DNA from: Pseudomonas sp. SCA2728.1_7
GTDB taxonomy: Bacteria; Pseudomonadota; Gammaproteobacteria; Pseudomonadales; Pseudomonadaceae
Length of the DNA: 64,000 nt
Assembly (NCBI RefSeq): GCF_018138145.1
Contig: NZ_CP073104.1
Span: 4,841,001-4,905,000, forward strand
Direction: 5' to 3'
Shown here one piece after another: positions 61,954 through 64,000 of the stretch (within the stretch, counting starts at the first letter, position 1; the number at the start of each line of letters is the position of its first letter). The notes under the pieces were generated by a model that did no database searches, was not told the origin of the DNA, and worked only from the letters and a program-made list of their open reading frames with translations. The position numbers and the translations under genes were made by a program.

Positions 61954-63083
61954 CCACCGTTGCCGAGCAGGCCATCCTCGACGCCCACTTCATGGCGCGC
62001 GCGCTGGAACTGGCACGCAAAGGTCACTACACCACCCATCCCAATCCTCGGGTCGGCTGCGTGGTGGTGCGTGACGGGCAGATTGTCGGCGAAGGCTGGC
62101 ATGAGCGCGCCGGCGAACCGCATGCCGAAGTCCATGCCCTGCGCGCCGCCGGTGAGCTGGCCCGGGGCGCGACCGCGTATGTGACCCTCGAACCTTGCAG
62201 TCACCATGGTCGTACGCCGCCGTGCGCCGACGCGCTGGTGAATGCCGGTGTCGCTCGAGTGGTGGCAGCGATGCGTGATCCCAATCCGCAAGTCGCCGGG
62301 CGTGGTTTGCAGCGCCTGGCCGATGCCGGCATCGCCACCGAAAGCGGTGTGCTCGAAGCTGAAGCGCGCAAGCTCAATCAAGGCTTTCTGAAGCGCATGG
62401 AACACGGCTTGCCGTTTGTGCGGGTCAAGTTGGCCATGAGCCTCGATGGTCGTACGGCGATGGAAAGCGGCGAGAGCCAATGGATTACCGGCCCGGCCGC
62501 ACGTTCGGCAGTCCAGCGTTTGCGCGCTCAGGCCGCCGTGGTGCTGACCGGCGCCGACACCGTGCTGGCCGATGGCGCGCGTTTGACTGTGCGGGCCGAT
62601 GAGTTGGGTCTGGATGCCGAACAAACCGCATTGGCCATGAGCCGTCCGCCGCTGCGCGTGCTGATCGACGGCCGCCTGCGCGTGCCGCTGGATGCGCCGT
62701 TCTTCAAGGCCGGCCCGGCGTTGGTCGCCACCTGTGTCGCGATCGAAGAGCAATACGCTCACGGCCCTGAGTGCCTGATCGTGCCGGGCGATGACGGTCA
62801 GGTCGATCTGCATCAATTGCTGATTGAACTGGCTAACCGTGGCGTCAACGAGGTGCTGGTCGAAGCCGGCCCGCGTCTGGCCGGTGCTTTTGCTCAGCTC
62901 GGTCTGGTCGACGAATTCGTAATCTTCATCGCTGGCAAGTTTCTCGGCTCTTCGGCGCGTCCTCTTCTGGACTGGCCGTTGGCTTATATGAAGGACGCCC
63001 CGGAGCTGAAAATCACTGAAATTCGCGCTGTGGGCGATGACTGGCGAGTCACTGCCATCCCTGTTCTTTCGCCGAGCGTATAA
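61950..63083 (+). CDS. ribD: Bifunctional riboflavin deaminase/reductase RibD
   Basis: The 377-residue protein catalyses two steps of riboflavin synthesis. The deaminase domain (about 1-150) contains the zinc-binding HAE (PHAEVHAL) and [11 protein letters not shown]; the reductase domain (about 150-377) follows, with [11 protein letters not shown] at about 155. It overlaps nrdR by four bases. No FMN riboswitch is visible nearby. The next gene starts 47 bases later. Confidence 0.96.
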   Translation: MTTVAEQAILDAHFMARALELARKGHYTTHPNPRVGCVVVRDGQIVGEGWHERAGEPHAEVHALRAAGELARGATAYVTLEPCSHHGRTPPCADALVNAGVARVVAAMRDPNPQVAGRGLQRLADAGIATESGVLEAEARKLNQGFLKRMEHGLPFVRVKLAMSLDGRTAMESGESQWITGPAARSAVQRLRAQAAVVLTGADTVLADGARLTVRADELGLDAEQTALAMSRPPLRVLIDGRLRVPLDAPFFKAGPALVATCVAIEEQYAHGPECLIVPGDDGQVDLHQLLIELANRGVNEVLVEAGPRLAGAFAQLGLVDEFVIFIAGKFLGSSARPLLDWPLAYMKDAPELKITEIRAVGDDWRVTAIPVLSPSV

Positions 63084-63130
63084 TTCCCGGCCATCGTTAT
63101 TACGCTGGCTTAGTTCTCAAGGAGAACCCC

Positions 63131-63796
63131 ATGTTTACCGGCATCATCGAATCCATCGGCAGTATCCGCGCACTGACCCCAAAGGGCGGTGATGTGCGGG
63201 TCCACGTCGCCACCGGCAAGCTCGACCTGAGCGACGTCAAACTCGGCGACAGCATTGCAGTCAACGGCGTTTGCCTGACCGCCGTTGAGCTGCCGGGCGA
63301 CGGCTTCGCGGCCGACGTCAGCCGCGAAACCCTCGACTGCACCGCCATGAACGACCTGAAAAGCGGCAGTCCGGTCAATCTGGAAAAGGCCCTGACCCCG
63401 ACCACCCGTCTCGGCGGGCATCTGGTCAGCGGTCATGTCGACGGCGTCGGCGAAATCGTCTCGCGCAGTGACAATGCTCGCGCCGTGGAATTTCGCATCC
63501 GCGCGCCGAAAGACCTGGCCAAGTACATTGCCCATAAAGGCTCGATCACCGTCGACGGCACCAGCCTGACCGTGAACGCCGTCGATGGCGCCGAATTCAT
63601 GCTGACGATCATTCCGCACACCCTGAGCGAAACCATCATGGCGTCGTACACGCCAGGTCGCCGGGTGAATCTGGAAGTCGATTTGCTGGCGCGTTATCTG
63701 GAGCGTCTGCTCTTGGGCGACAAGGCCGCAGAGTCGAGCGCTGGCGGCACCATCACTGAAAGCTTTCTGGCCGCCAACGGCTACCTCAAATCCTGA
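63131..63796 (+). CDS. ribE: Riboflavin synthase, alpha chain
   Basis: The 221-residue enzyme dismutates 6,7-dimethyl-8-ribityllumazine to riboflavin. It has two homologous lumazine-binding halves, each with MFTGI/ESIGSI-like and SITVDGTSLTVN-like blocks; the N-terminal MFTGIIESIG is typical. AAGGAG precedes the ATG. Some authors call this gene ribC. It lies between ribD and ribBA. Confidence 0.95.
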   Translation: MFTGIIESIGSIRALTPKGGDVRVHVATGKLDLSDVKLGDSIAVNGVCLTAVELPGDGFAADVSRETLDCTAMNDLKSGSPVNLEKALTPTTRLGGHLVSGHVDGVGEIVSRSDNARAVEFRIRAPKDLAKYIAHKGSITVDGTSLTVNAVDGAEFMLTIIPHTLSETIMASYTPGRRVNLEVDLLARYLERLLLGDKAAESSAGGTITESFLAANGYLKS

Positions 63797-63812
63797 CTGA
63801 AGGGGGTGCCTT

Positions 63813-64000
63813 GTGGCGCTCAATAGCATCGAAGAACTGGTTGAAGACATCCGCCAAGGCAAGATGGTCATCCTCATGGATGACGAAGACCGCGAGAACG
63901 AAGGCGACTTGATCATGGCCGCCGAATGCTGCCAGGCCGAGCACATCAACTTCATGGCCAAGCACGCCCGTGGTCTGATCTGCATGCCGATGAGCCGCGA
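63813..64000 (+). CDS. ribBA: RibBA, DHBP synthase / GTP cyclohydrolase II (3' end outside window)
   Basis: GTG 63813, behind AAGGGGG, opens a frame of 62 complete residues ([20 protein letters not shown]) running to the window edge. [10 protein letters not shown] is the metal- and substrate-binding signature of 3,4-dihydroxy-2-butanone-4-phosphate synthase. Pseudomonas RibBA usually also carries a GTP cyclohydrolase II domain, which cannot be seen here. It starts 17 bases after ribE. Confidence 0.9.
   Translation, partial: MALNSIEELVEDIRQGKMVILMDDEDRENEGDLIMAAECCQAEHINFMAKHARGLICMPMSR

Noticed and set aside
61360..63813. An FMN riboswitch in front of the rib genes.
   Set aside because: Gaps in nrdR-ribD-ribE-ribBA are 0, 47 and 16 bases, too short for the element, and I saw no conserved RFN core before nrdR.

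Overview
This window looks like a chromosomal segment of a fluorescent Pseudomonas (P. fluorescens group). The ribosomal proteins, katA-ftnA, the uvrA / major-facilitator / ssb order and the oprG zinc-transport block are arranged as in pseudomonads. The intergenic spaces carry the short palindromic REP doublets typical of P. fluorescens-type genomes. No tRNA, rRNA, CRISPR array, insertion sequence or prophage was seen; both window ends cut a gene (rpoB at the left, ribBA at the right).

Positions 1-24800 are one forward-strand gene-expression superblock: rpoB (3' part), rpoC, then str (rpsL-rpsG-fusA-tuf), S10 (rpsJ to rpsQ), spc (rplN to rpmJ) and alpha (rpsM-rpsK-rpsD-rpoA-rplQ). Four internal boundaries (rpoC/rpsL, tuf/rpsJ, rpsN/rpsH, rpmJ/rpsM) each carry an RNA hairpin followed at once, or overlapped, by a sigma70-type promoter with exactly 17 bp between its -35 and -10 boxes. 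The S10 leader is too short for the E. coli-type attenuator.

Positions 24800-32280 hold oxidative-stress and iron genes (katA; a ferritin in which the heme-binding Met of bacterioferritin is Ala) and DNA maintenance genes (uvrA reverse; a YajR-like transporter and ssb forward).

Positions 32290-36960 are a six-gene reverse operon in the same order as E. coli yjfI-J-K-L-M-C: a DUF2170 protein, a PspA/IM30 protein, DUF2491, a DUF350 membrane protein, a DUF1190 exported protein and a glutathionylspermidine-synthase-like ATP-grasp enzyme. Its promoter lies exactly between two copies of a 17-bp inverted repeat, each with a 12-bp palindrome inside. This is the best candidate here for a poorly described system.

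Positions 36985-51881 carry a cysteine hydrolase divergent from a GlxA-type regulator, a DUF3182 protein translationally overlapped with an alpha/beta hydrolase, a four-gene reverse operon joined by 4-nt ATGA overlaps (DUF72, ybhP, clsB, ybhN), a large MscS-family channel and a long Lhr helicase.

Positions 52160-58700 hold two overlapping SDR genes (the first lacks the catalytic Tyr and Lys), oprG, and a reverse operon resembling the Vibrio Zrg / P. aeruginosa PA4063-PA4066 zinc-uptake genes, with a Zur-like box in front. The end of the window carries a CnoX-type thioredoxin, a methyltransferase with a YbaY-type lipoprotein, and the nrdR-ribD-ribE-ribBA operon.
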